Part shown: positions 56,203 through 64,000 of the stretch, one piece after another | Position numbering within the stretch: position 1 is the first letter of the stretch | Layout of the letters: the number at the start of each line of letters is the position of its first letter | NCBI RefSeq assembly: GCF_018119405.1 | Contig: NZ_JAGPWC010000002.1 | Location: 79,536-143,535, forward strand | DNA: 64,000 nt | DNA from: Massilia sp. ST3 | GTDB taxonomy: Bacteria; Pseudomonadota; Gammaproteobacteria; Burkholderiales; Burkholderiaceae_D | Reading direction: 5' to 3' | Program-made: the position numbers and the translations under genes | Notes under the pieces: model-generated | Told to the model about the DNA's origin: nothing | Seen by the model: the letters and a program-made list of their open reading frames with translations, nothing else | Databases searched by the model: none

Positions 56203-57222
56203 ATGGGCATCGATACTTCCATCATCTGGGCCGTCATCATCTTCTTCGCGGTCTTCATGTACGTGCTGCTGGACGGCTTCGACCTGGGCATCGGCCTGCT
56301 GTTTCCCTTCACGCCGAAAAAGCGCGACCGCGACACCATGATGAACACGGTGGCCCCGGTCTGGGACGGCAACGAGACCTGGCTGGTGCTGGGCGGGGAA
56401 GGGCTGCTGGCGGCCTTCCCGGTGGCCTATTCGATCATCCTGTCCGGCCTCTACCTGCCCCTGATCTTCATGCTGATCGGCCTGGTGTTCCGCGGCGTGG
56501 CCTTCGAGTTCCGCTTCAAGGCCAAGGAGCACGAGCGCCACCTGTGGGACAAGGCCTTCATCGGCGGCTCGGTCGTGGCCAGTTTCTTCCAGGGTGTCTC
56601 GCTCGGGGCCTTCCTGGACGGCATCGCGGTCTCGGGCCGCAGCTACGCCGGCGGGCCACTCGACTGGATCGCGCCTTTCCCCCTGCTGGCCGGCCTGGGC
56701 GTGATGATCGCCTATACCCTGCTGGGAGCCACCTGGCTGATCATGAAGACCGAAGGCGAGCTGCACGCGCGCATGGTGCAGGTGGCGCGCCCCTTCGCCC
56801 TGATGCTGCTGGGCGCCATCGTGGTGGTCAGCATCTGGACCCCGCTGCGCGACCCGGCCGTGGCCGACCGCTGGTTCACCTTCCCCAACATCGTGTTCCT
56901 GGCCCCGGTGCCGATCCTGGTGGCGGCCTGCATCCTCCTGCTGCTGCGTTCCCTGGGACGCGGGCGCGGCAAGGAGCCCTTCCGGCTGCCTTTCGTGATG
57001 GCCCTGGCCCTGATCTTCCTGGGTTACAGCGGCATGGCGATCAGCATCTGGCCGCACATCGTTCCGCCAAGCATCTCGATCTGGGAAGCGGCCTCGCCGC
57101 CCAGCAGCCAGGGCTTCGCCCTGGTGGGCACCTTGTTCATCCTGCCCATCATCCTGATGTATACGGCCTGGTCGTACTGGGTGTTCCGGGGCAAGGTCAA
57201 GGCCGACGCGGGCTACCACTGA
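56203..57222 (+). CDS. cydB: cytochrome bd-type quinol oxidase subunit II
   Basis: 339 residues. Eight membrane helices, starting IIWAVIIFFAVFMYVLLDGFDLGIG, with the conserved VWDGNETWLVLGGE and FRFKAKEH segments. It is the scaffold partner of CydA, four bases downstream of it. It shares one base with the DUF2474 gene start. Confidence 0.95.
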   Translation: MGIDTSIIWAVIIFFAVFMYVLLDGFDLGIGLLFPFTPKKRDRDTMMNTVAPVWDGNETWLVLGGEGLLAAFPVAYSIILSGLYLPLIFMLIGLVFRGVAFEFRFKAKEHERHLWDKAFIGGSVVASFFQGVSLGAFLDGIAVSGRSYAGGPLDWIAPFPLLAGLGVMIAYTLLGATWLIMKTEGELHARMVQVARPFALMLLGAIVVVSIWTPLRDPAVADRWFTFPNIVFLAPVPILVAACILLLLRSLGRGRGKEPFRLPFVMALALIFLGYSGMAISIWPHIVPPSISIWEAASPPSSQGFALVGTLFILPIILMYTAWSYWVFRGKVKADAGYH

Positions 57223-57374
57223 TGGACACGCCCAAGCTTCGGAACCGGCCGAGTCCGCGTGAATGGCTGCGCCGCCTGGCCTGGATGGCGGCCCTCTGGC
57301 TGGGCGGCGTGGCCACCCTGGCGCTGGTGGCCTACGCGCTGCGCCTGGTCATGCGGGCGGCCGGCATGCGCTGA
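57222..57374 (+). CDS. DUF2474 small membrane subunit of bd oxidase
   Basis: 50 residues. One membrane helix (MAALWLGGVATLALVAYALR) after a basic start with EWLRRLAW. It is in the CydX-like position, and the TGATG junction with cydB indicates coupled translation. DUF2474 proteins are found with CIO-type oxidases and are thought to be small accessory subunits. Confidence 0.85.
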   Translation: MDTPKLRNRPSPREWLRRLAWMAALWLGGVATLALVAYALRLVMRAAGMR

Positions 57375-57450
57375 CGAGCCAAGCGTGCGCGCTCTCCAGC
57401 TAGGGAGGAATACACTTCTCGTGAACCTTTGCCAACAGGAGAGCTGCACA

Positions 57451-58119
57451 GTGTCCACGCCCAGCGCGCCCACTCTCGACCGACCGGCCGGCGCAGTGCT
57501 GGCGCCTCCCCTGAGTGGTGAAGACCAGGCGCGCGCCGACCTGTACGCCTTGCTGTCGCGCCTGCTCCTGGCCCCGCCGGACGCCGAGCTGCTGGATGCG
57601 CTCGCGAATGCCGACCCGATCCTGGCCCAGGGCGGCGAGCTGGCCTTGGAGCAAGCCTGGGAGCAATTGACGCTGGCATCGGGCGTGATGGACCCGCAGG
57701 CGGTGGCTGACGAATTCGCCCAGCTCTTCATCAGCATCGGCACGCCGCCGGTCAATCCCTACGGCTCGCGCTACCTGTCCGGCTACATCAACGACGCCCC
57801 GCTGGCCGCCCTGCGCGCCGACCTGGCCCGCCTTGGGCTGGCGCGGGTGCGCGGCGTGGGCGAGTTCGAGGACCACCTGGGCGCCCTGTGCGAGACCATG
57901 CGCCTGCTGGTCGCGGGGGCGCCGGGCATCCCGCGCCGCACACTGGCGGAACAGAAAAGCTTTTTCGAGGCCCACCTCGCGCCCTGGTATGCGCGCGCCG
58001 TGGCCGACATCTCGGCCGCCGAGGGGGCCAACTACTACCGGCTGATCGCGAAGCTGGCGGGAGTCTTCCTCGCGATCGAAGCCGAGGCATTCGTGGTAGG
58101 GGAGGAGACCCATGACTGA
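57451..58119 (+). CDS. TorD/DmsD-family molybdoenzyme chaperone
   Basis: 222 residues from a GTG at 57451, with AGGAGAG seven bases upstream; a GTG at 57421 is an alternative. The all-helical TorD fold is shown by ARADLYALLSRLLLAPPDAEL, a middle FAQLFISIG-PPVNPYGSRYL segment and FEDHLGALCETMRLLV. It should load cofactor and guard the TAT signal of the formate dehydrogenase catalytic subunit. It overlaps the next gene by 8 bases. Confidence 0.85.
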   Translation: MSTPSAPTLDRPAGAVLAPPLSGEDQARADLYALLSRLLLAPPDAELLDALANADPILAQGGELALEQAWEQLTLASGVMDPQAVADEFAQLFISIGTPPVNPYGSRYLSGYINDAPLAALRADLARLGLARVRGVGEFEDHLGALCETMRLLVAGAPGIPRRTLAEQKSFFEAHLAPWYARAVADISAAEGANYYRLIAKLAGVFLAIEAEAFVVGEETHD

Positions 58120-58372
58120 CGCACTCGAACCGAGCGGCGCGGCGCTGCCCGCGACCCCATCTTCCGGCCAGGCGCCTGTTCCACATGGGCCCGACCCCAC
58201 CCGGCGCAGCTTCCTGAAGGCGGCGCCCCTGGGCGCCCTGGCCGTCGTGACCGGTACCGCCCAGGCGCAAGCGGCCAAGGCCCCGGCCGCAGGCGCCGCG
58301 CCCCAGGCCGCACGCGGCTACCATGAAACCGAGCACATCCGCCGTTACTACCAGACCGCCGCCTATTGGTGA
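58112..58372 (+). CDS. TAT-signal small protein of formate dehydrogenase locus
   Basis: 86 residues. A twin-arginine signal (TRRSFLKAAPLGALAVVTG) precedes a short mature part ending YHETEHIRRYYQTAAYW. Such small TAT-target proteins regularly precede fdh catalytic genes and may be a small subunit or escort. No cofactor motif is seen. It overlaps the chaperone gene by 8 bases. Confidence 0.8.
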   Translation: MTDALEPSGAALPATPSSGQAPVPHGPDPTRRSFLKAAPLGALAVVTGTAQAQAAKAPAAGAAPQAARGYHETEHIRRYYQTAAYW

Positions 58373-58406
58373 GCGCTATTGTTAGCGATACAGGAGGAGC
58401 AAGCAC

Positions 58407-61229
58407 ATGTCCCTCGTAAAGACGACGCGCGATAGCGCCCTGAAGCGCCGGCGCTTCCTGGTGGGCGCGGGTGTCGCGGCCGGCGCCGGCGCCTTTGCCC
58501 GCCACCTGCCGCTGAACGTGATCGAAGCGGCGGAGGCGGCCGATCCGGTGCCCAACGCCCCGGTGCCGACCGAGATCAAGCGCACGGTCTGCAGCCACTG
58601 CTCGGTCGGCTGCTCGGTCGACGCGGTGGTCGCCAACGGCGTCTGGGTGCGCCAGGAAGCGGCCTTCGATTCGCCCATCAACATGGGCGCCCACTGCGCC
58701 AAGGGCGCCTCGGTGCGTGAGCACGCCTTCGGCGAGCACCGCCTGCGCTACCCGATGAAGCTGGTGGGCGGCAAGTACCAGCGCATCTCCTGGGACCAGG
58801 CGATCAACGAGATCGGCGACAAGCTCCTGCAGCTGCGCCAGCACGCCGGTCCCGACGCCCTGATGGTGATCGGCAGCTCGAAGCACAACAACGAACAGGC
58901 CTACCTGCTGCGCAAGTGGGTCTCCATGTGGGGCTCGAACAACTGCGACCACCAGGCGCGCATCTGCCACTCGACCACGGTCGCGGGCGTGGCCCAGACC
59001 TTCGGCTACGGGGCGATGACCAATTCCTTCAATGATTTGCACCACAGCAAGGCGGTGCTCTTCATCGGTTCCAACCCGGCCGAAGCCCACCCGATCTCGA
59101 TGCTGCACTTCCTGCACGCCAAGGAGCTGGGCGCGAAGATGATCGTGATCGACCCGCGCTTCACCCGCACCGCGCGCTTCGCCCACCATTACGTGCGGGT
59201 GCGTCCCGGCACCGACATCCCGCTGGTCTGGGGCATGCTGTGGCATATCTTCCAGAACGGCTGGGAGGACAAGAACTACATCAACCAGCGCACCTACGGC
59301 ATGGAGGACGTGCGCAAGGAAGTCGCCAAATGGACGCCGGACAAGGTCTCGGACGTGACCGGCGTGCCCGAGTCGGCGGTGCGCATGGCGGCCGAGATGC
59401 TGGCCACCAACCGGCCGTCCTCGGTGGTCTGGTGCATGGGCATTACCCAGCACCACATCGGCACCGCCAACGTGCGCGCCCTATGCATCCTGCAGCTGGC
59501 GCTGGGCAACATCGGCGTGCCGGGCGGCGGCGCCAACATCTACCGCGGCCACGACAACGTGCAGGGCGCCACCGACGTCGGCCCCAACGGCGAGTCGCTG
59601 CCGGGCTACTACGGCCTGGCCGAGGGTTCCTGGAAGCACTTCGCGAACGTCTGGGGCGTCGACTACAACTGGATCCTGTCGCGCTTCGCCTCCAAGGAGC
59701 TGATGGAAAAGCCCGGCATCACGGTGTCGCGCTGGTTCGACGCGGTCAACGAGCAAAACAAGTTCATCGACCAGCCGAGCAACCTGCGCGCCGTGTTCTA
59801 CTGGGGCCACGCGCCCAACAGCCAGACCCGCCTGCCGGACATGAAGGCGGCGATGCAGAAGCTCGACATGCTGGTCGTGATCGACCCCTACCCGAGCATG
59901 ACGGCGGCCATGCACGGCCGCACCGACGGTGTCTACCTGCTGCCGGCGGCCTCGCAGTTCGAGACCCAGGGCTCGGTCACCGCCTCGAACCGCTCGATCC
60001 AGTGGCGCGAGCGGGTCATCATGCCCCTGTTCGAGTGCAAGACCGACCACGAGATCATGTACCTGTTCGCCCGCAAGCTGGGCTTCGCCGAGCAGCTGTG
60101 CAAGAACATCAAGGTGGTGCACAACGAGCCCGTGGTCGAGGACATCCTGCGCGAGATCAACCGCTCCTGCTGGACCATCGGCTACACCGGCTGCTCGCCG
60201 GAGCGCCTCAAGCTGCACATGGAGAACAAGCACACCTTCAACCCCACCACGATGCGGGCCGATTCCGGTCCCTGCAAGGGCGACTACTACGGCCTGCCAT
60301 GGCCCTGCTGGGGCACGCCGGAAATGAAGCACCCGGGCACCCCCATCCTGTACGACATCAGCAAGCCGGTGGCCGAGGGCGGCATGCCCTTCCGCGCCAA
60401 CTGGGGCGTGGAACACAACGGCGAAAGCCTGCTGGCGGCCGACGGTTCGACCAACAAGGACAGCCAGCTCGACACCGGCTATCCGGAATTCGACCACGTG
60501 TTCCTGAAAAAGCTGGGCTGGTGGAACGAGCTCACGCCCGCCGAGCAAGCCATGGCCGAGGGCAAGAACTGGAAGACCGACAATTCGGGCGGCATCATCC
60601 GCGTCGTCATCGCCCACGGCTGCGCGCCCTGGGGCAATGCGCGCGCCCGCGCCAATGTGTGGAACTTCCCCGACCCGGTACCGGTCCACCGCGAGCCGCT
60701 GGCCTCGCCGCGCCGCGACCTGGTCGCCAGGTACCCGACCTACGACGACAAGGCCGCCTTCTGGCGCCTGCCGACGCTCTATAAATCGGTGCAGGCGGTC
60801 GACTTCTCGAAGGACTTTCCGCTGATCATGACCTCGGGCCGCCTGGTCGAATACGAGGGCGGGGGCGACGAGACCCGGTCCAACCCATGGCTGGCCGAGC
60901 TCCAGCAGAACATGTTCGTCGAGATCAACCCGCGCGACGCCCACCAGATCGGGGCCCGGGTCGGCGAATACGTCTGGGTCGAGACCCCGACCGGCGCGCG
61001 CCTGAAGATGATGGCGATGGTGACCGAGCGGGTCCCGGTGGGCCTGGTGTGGATGCCCTTCCACTTCGGCGGCTGGTGGATGGGCGACGACCTCGAACGG
61101 CACTACCCCGAGGGCGCGGCCCCGACCGTGCGCGGCGAAGCCTGCAACACGGGCTGGACCTATGGCTACGACGCCGTGACGATGATGCAGGAAACCAAAG
61201 TGTCGCTGTGCCGCGTGGTGCGGGCCTAG
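58407..61229 (+). CDS. fdhA: formate dehydrogenase catalytic subunit (molybdopterin, Cys type)
   Basis: 940 residues. A twin-arginine start (LKRRRFLVGAGVAAG) sends it to the periplasm. The 4Fe-4S ligands are Cys62, 65, 69 and 97 (CSHCSVGC and AHCAKG). The Mo/W ligand is Cys187 in QARICHSTTV, coded by TGC at 58965, where FdnG/FdoG has selenocysteine. Molybdopterin-binding segments follow (IGSNPAEAHP; VIDPRFTRTA; SGRLVEYEGGG; near-C-terminal GWTYGYDAVTM). It oxidises formate to CO2 and feeds electrons to the Fe-S subunit. Confidence 0.95.
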   Translation: MSLVKTTRDSALKRRRFLVGAGVAAGAGAFARHLPLNVIEAAEAADPVPNAPVPTEIKRTVCSHCSVGCSVDAVVANGVWVRQEAAFDSPINMGAHCAKGASVREHAFGEHRLRYPMKLVGGKYQRISWDQAINEIGDKLLQLRQHAGPDALMVIGSSKHNNEQAYLLRKWVSMWGSNNCDHQARICHSTTVAGVAQTFGYGAMTNSFNDLHHSKAVLFIGSNPAEAHPISMLHFLHAKELGAKMIVIDPRFTRTARFAHHYVRVRPGTDIPLVWGMLWHIFQNGWEDKNYINQRTYGMEDVRKEVAKWTPDKVSDVTGVPESAVRMAAEMLATNRPSSVVWCMGITQHHIGTANVRALCILQLALGNIGVPGGGANIYRGHDNVQGATDVGPNGESLPGYYGLAEGSWKHFANVWGVDYNWILSRFASKELMEKPGITVSRWFDAVNEQNKFIDQPSNLRAVFYWGHAPNSQTRLPDMKAAMQKLDMLVVIDPYPSMTAAMHGRTDGVYLLPAASQFETQGSVTASNRSIQWRERVIMPLFECKTDHEIMYLFARKLGFAEQLCKNIKVVHNEPVVEDILREINRSCWTIGYTGCSPERLKLHMENKHTFNPTTMRADSGPCKGDYYGLPWPCWGTPEMKHPGTPILYDISKPVAEGGMPFRANWGVEHNGESLLAADGSTNKDSQLDTGYPEFDHVFLKKLGWWNELTPAEQAMAEGKNWKTDNSGGIIRVVIAHGCAPWGNARARANVWNFPDPVPVHREPLASPRRDLVARYPTYDDKAAFWRLPTLYKSVQAVDFSKDFPLIMTSGRLVEYEGGGDETRSNPWLAELQQNMFVEINPRDAHQIGARVGEYVWVETPTGARLKMMAMVTERVPVGLVWMPFHFGGWWMGDDLERHYPEGAAPTVRGEACNTGWTYGYDAVTMMQETKVSLCRVVRA

Positions 61230-61264
61230 GATAGCGAGCGACCGACAGAGCAGAGGAGACTGGC

Positions 61265-61948
61265 ATGGCTGCGAGGATGAAGTTCATTTGCGACACGGAG
61301 CGCTGCATCGACTGCAACGGCTGCGTGACCGCCTGCAAGAACGAGCACGAGACGCCCTGGGGCATCAACCGCCGGCGCGTGGTGACCATCAACGACGGCG
61401 TGCCGGGCGAGCGTTCGGTCTCGGTCGCCTGCATGCATTGCACCGACGCTCCCTGCCTGGCGGTATGCCCGACCAACTGCATCTACCACACCGAGGACGG
61501 CATCGTCCTGCACAGCAAGGACCAGTGCATCGGCTGCGGCTACTGCTACTACGCCTGTCCCTTCGGCGCGCCGCAGTTCCCCGAGACCGGGATGTTCAAC
61601 CACCGCGGCAAGATGGACAAGTGCACCTTCTGTGCCGGCGGCCCGGAACCGGACACCTCGGAAGCGGAATTCAAGAAGTACGGCCGCAACCGCATCGCCG
61701 AGGGCAAGCTGCCGGCATGCGCCGAGATGTGCGGCACCAAGGCCCTGCTGGGCGGCGAGGCCAACATCATCGCCGACATCTACCGCCAGCGCGTCGAGAC
61801 GCGCGGCTACGGTCCCGAACTGTGGGGCTGGAAGATCGCCTACGGCCGGCCCAAGCGCGGCGGCGAGGTCAAGGCCAAGGGCGACCTGCCGCGCGAGAAC
61901 CAGAAAGCCGGCGATTTCCAGAATGGCGGAGGGAGGTTCCCGACATGA
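61265..61948 (+). CDS. fdhB: formate dehydrogenase iron-sulfur subunit
   Basis: 227 residues. Four 4Fe-4S clusters are indicated by CIDCNGCVTACK, CMHCTDAPCLAVCP, CIGCGYCYYACP and the KCTFC...CAEMCGT set. There is no signal peptide or C-terminal membrane helix, so it probably travels with the TAT-exported catalytic subunit. It passes electrons to the cytochrome b subunit. Overlaps the next gene by four bases (ATGA). Confidence 0.94.
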   Translation: MAARMKFICDTERCIDCNGCVTACKNEHETPWGINRRRVVTINDGVPGERSVSVACMHCTDAPCLAVCPTNCIYHTEDGIVLHSKDQCIGCGYCYYACPFGAPQFPETGMFNHRGKMDKCTFCAGGPEPDTSEAEFKKYGRNRIAEGKLPACAEMCGTKALLGGEANIIADIYRQRVETRGYGPELWGWKIAYGRPKRGGEVKAKGDLPRENQKAGDFQNGGGRFPT

Positions 61949-62163
61949 AGCGATTCAAGATCATCTGCATCGCGGCGCTGCCGCTGCTGCTGGCCGGCTG
62001 CCTCGAGGTCGACCAGCATCCCGCCTGGCTCAAGGGCGAATACGCCGGCAAGGAAGACCCGCGCCCCTACCAGACGCGCTTCCACAACGACCGCCTGGCC
62101 TGGTGGGCGACGATCGAGAACCGCAACAGCAAGCAGAACGAATACAACCGGGCCAACCCCTGA
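61945..62163 (+). CDS. small lipoprotein in formate dehydrogenase operon
   Basis: 72 residues. A lipoprotein signal (IICIAALPLLLAGC) is followed by a short mature part with HPAWLKGEYAGKEDPRPYQ and NRNSKQNEYNRANP. It lies between the Fe-S and cytochrome genes and overlaps the former by four bases, so it is part of the operon. No family name is recognised; a structural role in the membrane complex is a guess. Confidence 0.75.
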   Translation: MKRFKIICIAALPLLLAGCLEVDQHPAWLKGEYAGKEDPRPYQTRFHNDRLAWWATIENRNSKQNEYNRANP

Positions 62164-62176
62164 CGAGGAGCGATCC

Positions 62177-63271
62177 ATGCGAGCGAACCTGATGCTGCTG
62201 CGCGCCATGCTGCTCCTGGTGGCCGCCTTGACGCTGCCGGCCAGCTGGGCCGGGGTGCCCAACGAGCGGGCCGAGCCCGCCTACGCCGAGGAGCAGACCA
62301 TGCTCCAGATCGAGGGCGATTCGCGCGTGCCCGAGCCCGGCATGGCCCAGGCCTCCTCGGGGCGGGTGCACATGGACCGCCACTTCCTGGGCCAGTACGG
62401 CGCGACCGAGGCCAACGTCATCGTCCAGCGCGGCGGCAACACCTGGCGCCACCTGCGCAACGGCCCGCTGGCCACCATCGCCGGCATCATCCTGCTGGTG
62501 GTGCCGCTCCTGATCTTCGTGTTCTACAAGACCGTCGGGCCGATGCCGGAGGCGCCGCGCTCGGGACGCACGGTCCAGCGCTTCACCCGCTGGGAGCGCC
62601 AGGTGCACTGGGCCACGGCCTTCAGCTTCATCGCCCTGGCGATCACCGGCATCATCATCATGTTCGGCAAGAAGATCATGCTGCCCTGGATGGGCCACAC
62701 CCTGTTTTCCTGGGTGGCGATCGTGTCCAAGTACCTGCACAACTTCGTCGGCCCGCTGTTCATCCTGTGCAGCATCCTGATGTTCTTCGCTTTCGTGCAC
62801 CGCAATTTCTTCCGCCGCGAAGACTGGCAATGGGTCAAGCAGGGCGGCGGCATGGTGTCGCACAAGCATGTGCCGGCCGGCTTCTTCAATGCCGGCGAGA
62901 AGGCCTGGTTCTGGCTGGGCGTGACCCTGCTGGGCCTGCTCATGTCGATCACCGGTTTGGTGCTCGACTTCGTCACCTTCGGCCAGACCCGCTGGGTGCT
63001 GCAGGTGGCGAACTACCTGCACATCGGCGGGGCGGCGCTCTACATCGCCGCCGCCATGGGCCACATCTACATCGGCACCCTGGGTACGCCAGGCGCCTAC
63101 GAGGCCATGCGCCACGGCACCGTGGACGAGGAGTGGGCCCGGATGCACCATGGAATCTGGCACGAGCAGCTCAAGTCCGGCAACGCGCCGGGCAACGCGC
63201 CCGGTCCCTACACGCCCGGCGATGAACCGCCGGTCCGCCCAGGCCCCGCGCGGCCGGGTCCAGCGCATTGA
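62177..63271 (+). CDS. fdhC: formate dehydrogenase cytochrome b subunit
   Basis: 364 residues. A signal peptide (LLLVAALTLPASWAG) and a periplasmic N-terminal region of about 80 residues precede a first helix (IAGIILLVVPLLIFVFY). The FdoI-like diheme b domain follows, with histidines in ERQVHWATAFSFIALAITG, KYLHNFVGPLFIL and YLHIGGAALYIAAAMGHIYIG. The C-terminus is Pro/Gly-rich. It takes electrons across the membrane to quinone. Confidence 0.93.
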   Translation: MRANLMLLRAMLLLVAALTLPASWAGVPNERAEPAYAEEQTMLQIEGDSRVPEPGMAQASSGRVHMDRHFLGQYGATEANVIVQRGGNTWRHLRNGPLATIAGIILLVVPLLIFVFYKTVGPMPEAPRSGRTVQRFTRWERQVHWATAFSFIALAITGIIIMFGKKIMLPWMGHTLFSWVAIVSKYLHNFVGPLFILCSILMFFAFVHRNFFRREDWQWVKQGGGMVSHKHVPAGFFNAGEKAWFWLGVTLLGLLMSITGLVLDFVTFGQTRWVLQVANYLHIGGAALYIAAAMGHIYIGTLGTPGAYEAMRHGTVDEEWARMHHGIWHEQLKSGNAPGNAPGPYTPGDEPPVRPGPARPGPAH

Positions 63272-63279
63272 GGCCGCCC

Positions 63280-63717
63280 ATGAAGATCACGATTCTCATT
63301 GGAGGGGCACTGGCCCTGTTGCTGGCGGCGGGCTGCGACCGTCCGCGCGGCGCAGCGGCCGGTATCGAGCAGACCAAGTTCCCGGGCCAGGTGACGGCCG
63401 GGGGCGGCACCAGCGGCGAGATCCTCGAAAAGAACAAGCCGCCGACGGTTGACGGCAGCTATGCGGGCGGCACGCCGGGCATCGCCGGCGGCTCGGGCGG
63501 CACCACGGGCGGCGCGGCCACGGCCGGCACGGTGCAGGAAAGCGGACAGGGCCCTTCCCATGGCGTGACGCCGCCGTCCGGCGCCGGACAGGCGGGCGCC
63601 ACGCTGCCGCCGGGCGACATGGGCAAGCCGGCGGCGCCCGCGAACCAGCCGACGGCACCGGCCAGCAATGTGGCGCCGCAGGGACCGGCGGCGCCGGGCA
63701 AGGTGGAGGGCAAATAA
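63280..63717 (+). CDS. Gly/Pro-rich lipoprotein
   Basis: 145 residues from the ATG at 63280; a TTG at 63268 is less likely. A lipobox (LLLAAGC) follows the signal helix, and the mature part is low-complexity Gly, Ala, Pro and Thr. It lies 8 bases after the cytochrome gene and shares one base (TAATG) with the next start. It looks like an unstructured envelope protein of the same operon, with no recognised domain. Confidence 0.65.
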   Translation: MKITILIGGALALLLAAGCDRPRGAAAGIEQTKFPGQVTAGGGTSGEILEKNKPPTVDGSYAGGTPGIAGGSGGTTGGAATAGTVQESGQGPSHGVTPPSGAGQAGATLPPGDMGKPAAPANQPTAPASNVAPQGPAAPGKVEGK

Positions 63718-64000
63718 TGAAGGCGTACACAGTGAACAGAGTGGCGCTGCTGGCAGGACTGCTGCTGGCCCAGGGCGCGCGGGCGGCCTTGCCGCCGCCG
63801 ACGCCGGCCCAGGCGCAGGCAGCGGCGGCCAAGAAGGCCGAGGCCGATGCCAAGGCGGCCAAGGACAAGGAAGCGCTGGCGGCCTCGATGGACGCCGTCA
63901 GCGCCCGCTGGCGCTCGCGCGCGGCCGGGCAGGGCTGGAAGGTGAATGCGCCCGTGGCCATCGCTGCTGCGCCGGCGACCGCACCTGGCGCGGCTGGTAC
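63717..64000 (+). CDS. exported hypothetical protein (cut by window end)
   Basis: The frame from the ATG at 63717 is open to the end of the window (94 residues). A signal peptide (RVALLAGLLLAQGARA) is followed by an Ala/Lys/Glu-rich coiled segment (AAAAKKAEADAKAAKDKEA) and RWRSRAAGQGWKV. It is coupled to the preceding lipoprotein gene by a one-base overlap. No family is recognised from this part. Confidence 0.65.
   Translation, partial: MKAYTVNRVALLAGLLLAQGARAALPPPTPAQAQAAAAKKAEADAKAAKDKEALAASMDAVSARWRSRAAGQGWKVNAPVAIAAAPATAPGAAG

Noticed and set aside
58965..58967. Selenocysteine codon in the formate dehydrogenase
   Set aside because: The codon is TGC, not TGA, and the frame has no internal stop.

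Overview
The window is GC-rich, gene-dense bacterial chromosome. Codon use, gene families and order (cbb3 oxidase cluster with hemN, Aer and FNR; CioAB-type bd oxidase; periplasmic formate dehydrogenase; phaB) suggest a betaproteobacterium of the Oxalobacteraceae, most like the Massilia/Telluria group. This placement is inference from gene content, not a database match. I saw no tRNA, rRNA, CRISPR array, transposase or prophage block.

Layout. 1-1.7 kb: the 3'-truncated end of a metal-efflux locus (TolC-like protein and two small His-rich exported proteins). 2-26.5 kb: mixed housekeeping and regulatory genes. These include a Cache-like diguanylate cyclase, a LysR regulator facing a cupin, alanine catabolism (dadA-alr with divergent lrp), a hybrid histidine kinase, a nitronate monooxygenase, phaB, a second diguanylate cyclase, a degenerate hemerythrin-like protein, a universal stress protein, a MarR/monooxygenase pair, an EAL phosphodiesterase, and a LysR/YceI pair bracketed by two copies of one palindrome. 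26.6-33.4 kb: an orphan type VI secretion cargo module (vgrG, large effector, immunity gene, frameshifted second immunity gene, PAAR). Its middle is visibly more AT-rich than its surroundings.

33.5-46 kb: a microaerobic block, made of an Aer-type PAS chemoreceptor, hemN, a TauE-like membrane protein, ccoI, ccoS, a divergent DksA/TraR zinc-finger gene, then ccoN-O-Q-P-G-H. 46-54.5 kb: an S41-type peptidase, a DUF885 metallopeptidase, a small lipoprotein, a Na+/alanine symporter, MgtC, and a compact fnr-araC-eamA run. 54.7-64 kb: cyanide-insensitive-type quinol oxidase (cydAB plus a DUF2474 subunit), then a formate dehydrogenase operon (TorD-like chaperone, TAT-signal small protein, Cys-type catalytic subunit, Fe-S subunit, lipoprotein, cytochrome b) ending in two exported proteins, the last cut by the window end.

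The unifying theme is low-oxygen respiration controlled by FNR. FNR itself is encoded here, with Cys25, 28, 34 and 115. I found seven FNR-like 14-mers (TTGAT-N4-ATCAA type) at similar distances (about 66-89 bp) upstream of start codons: phaB, the GGEEF cyclase, the hemerythrin-like gene, aer, hemN, the dksA-like gene and ccoN. The two least expected targets are the diguanylate cyclase, which has a perfect box, and the DksA-like factor inside the cco cluster. The most novel material is the toxin domain of the T6SS effector with its duplicated, decaying immunity genes. Other oddities are the twin LysR palindromes, a small gene broken by one in-frame amber codon, and a hemerythrin-like protein lacking metal-ligand histidines.
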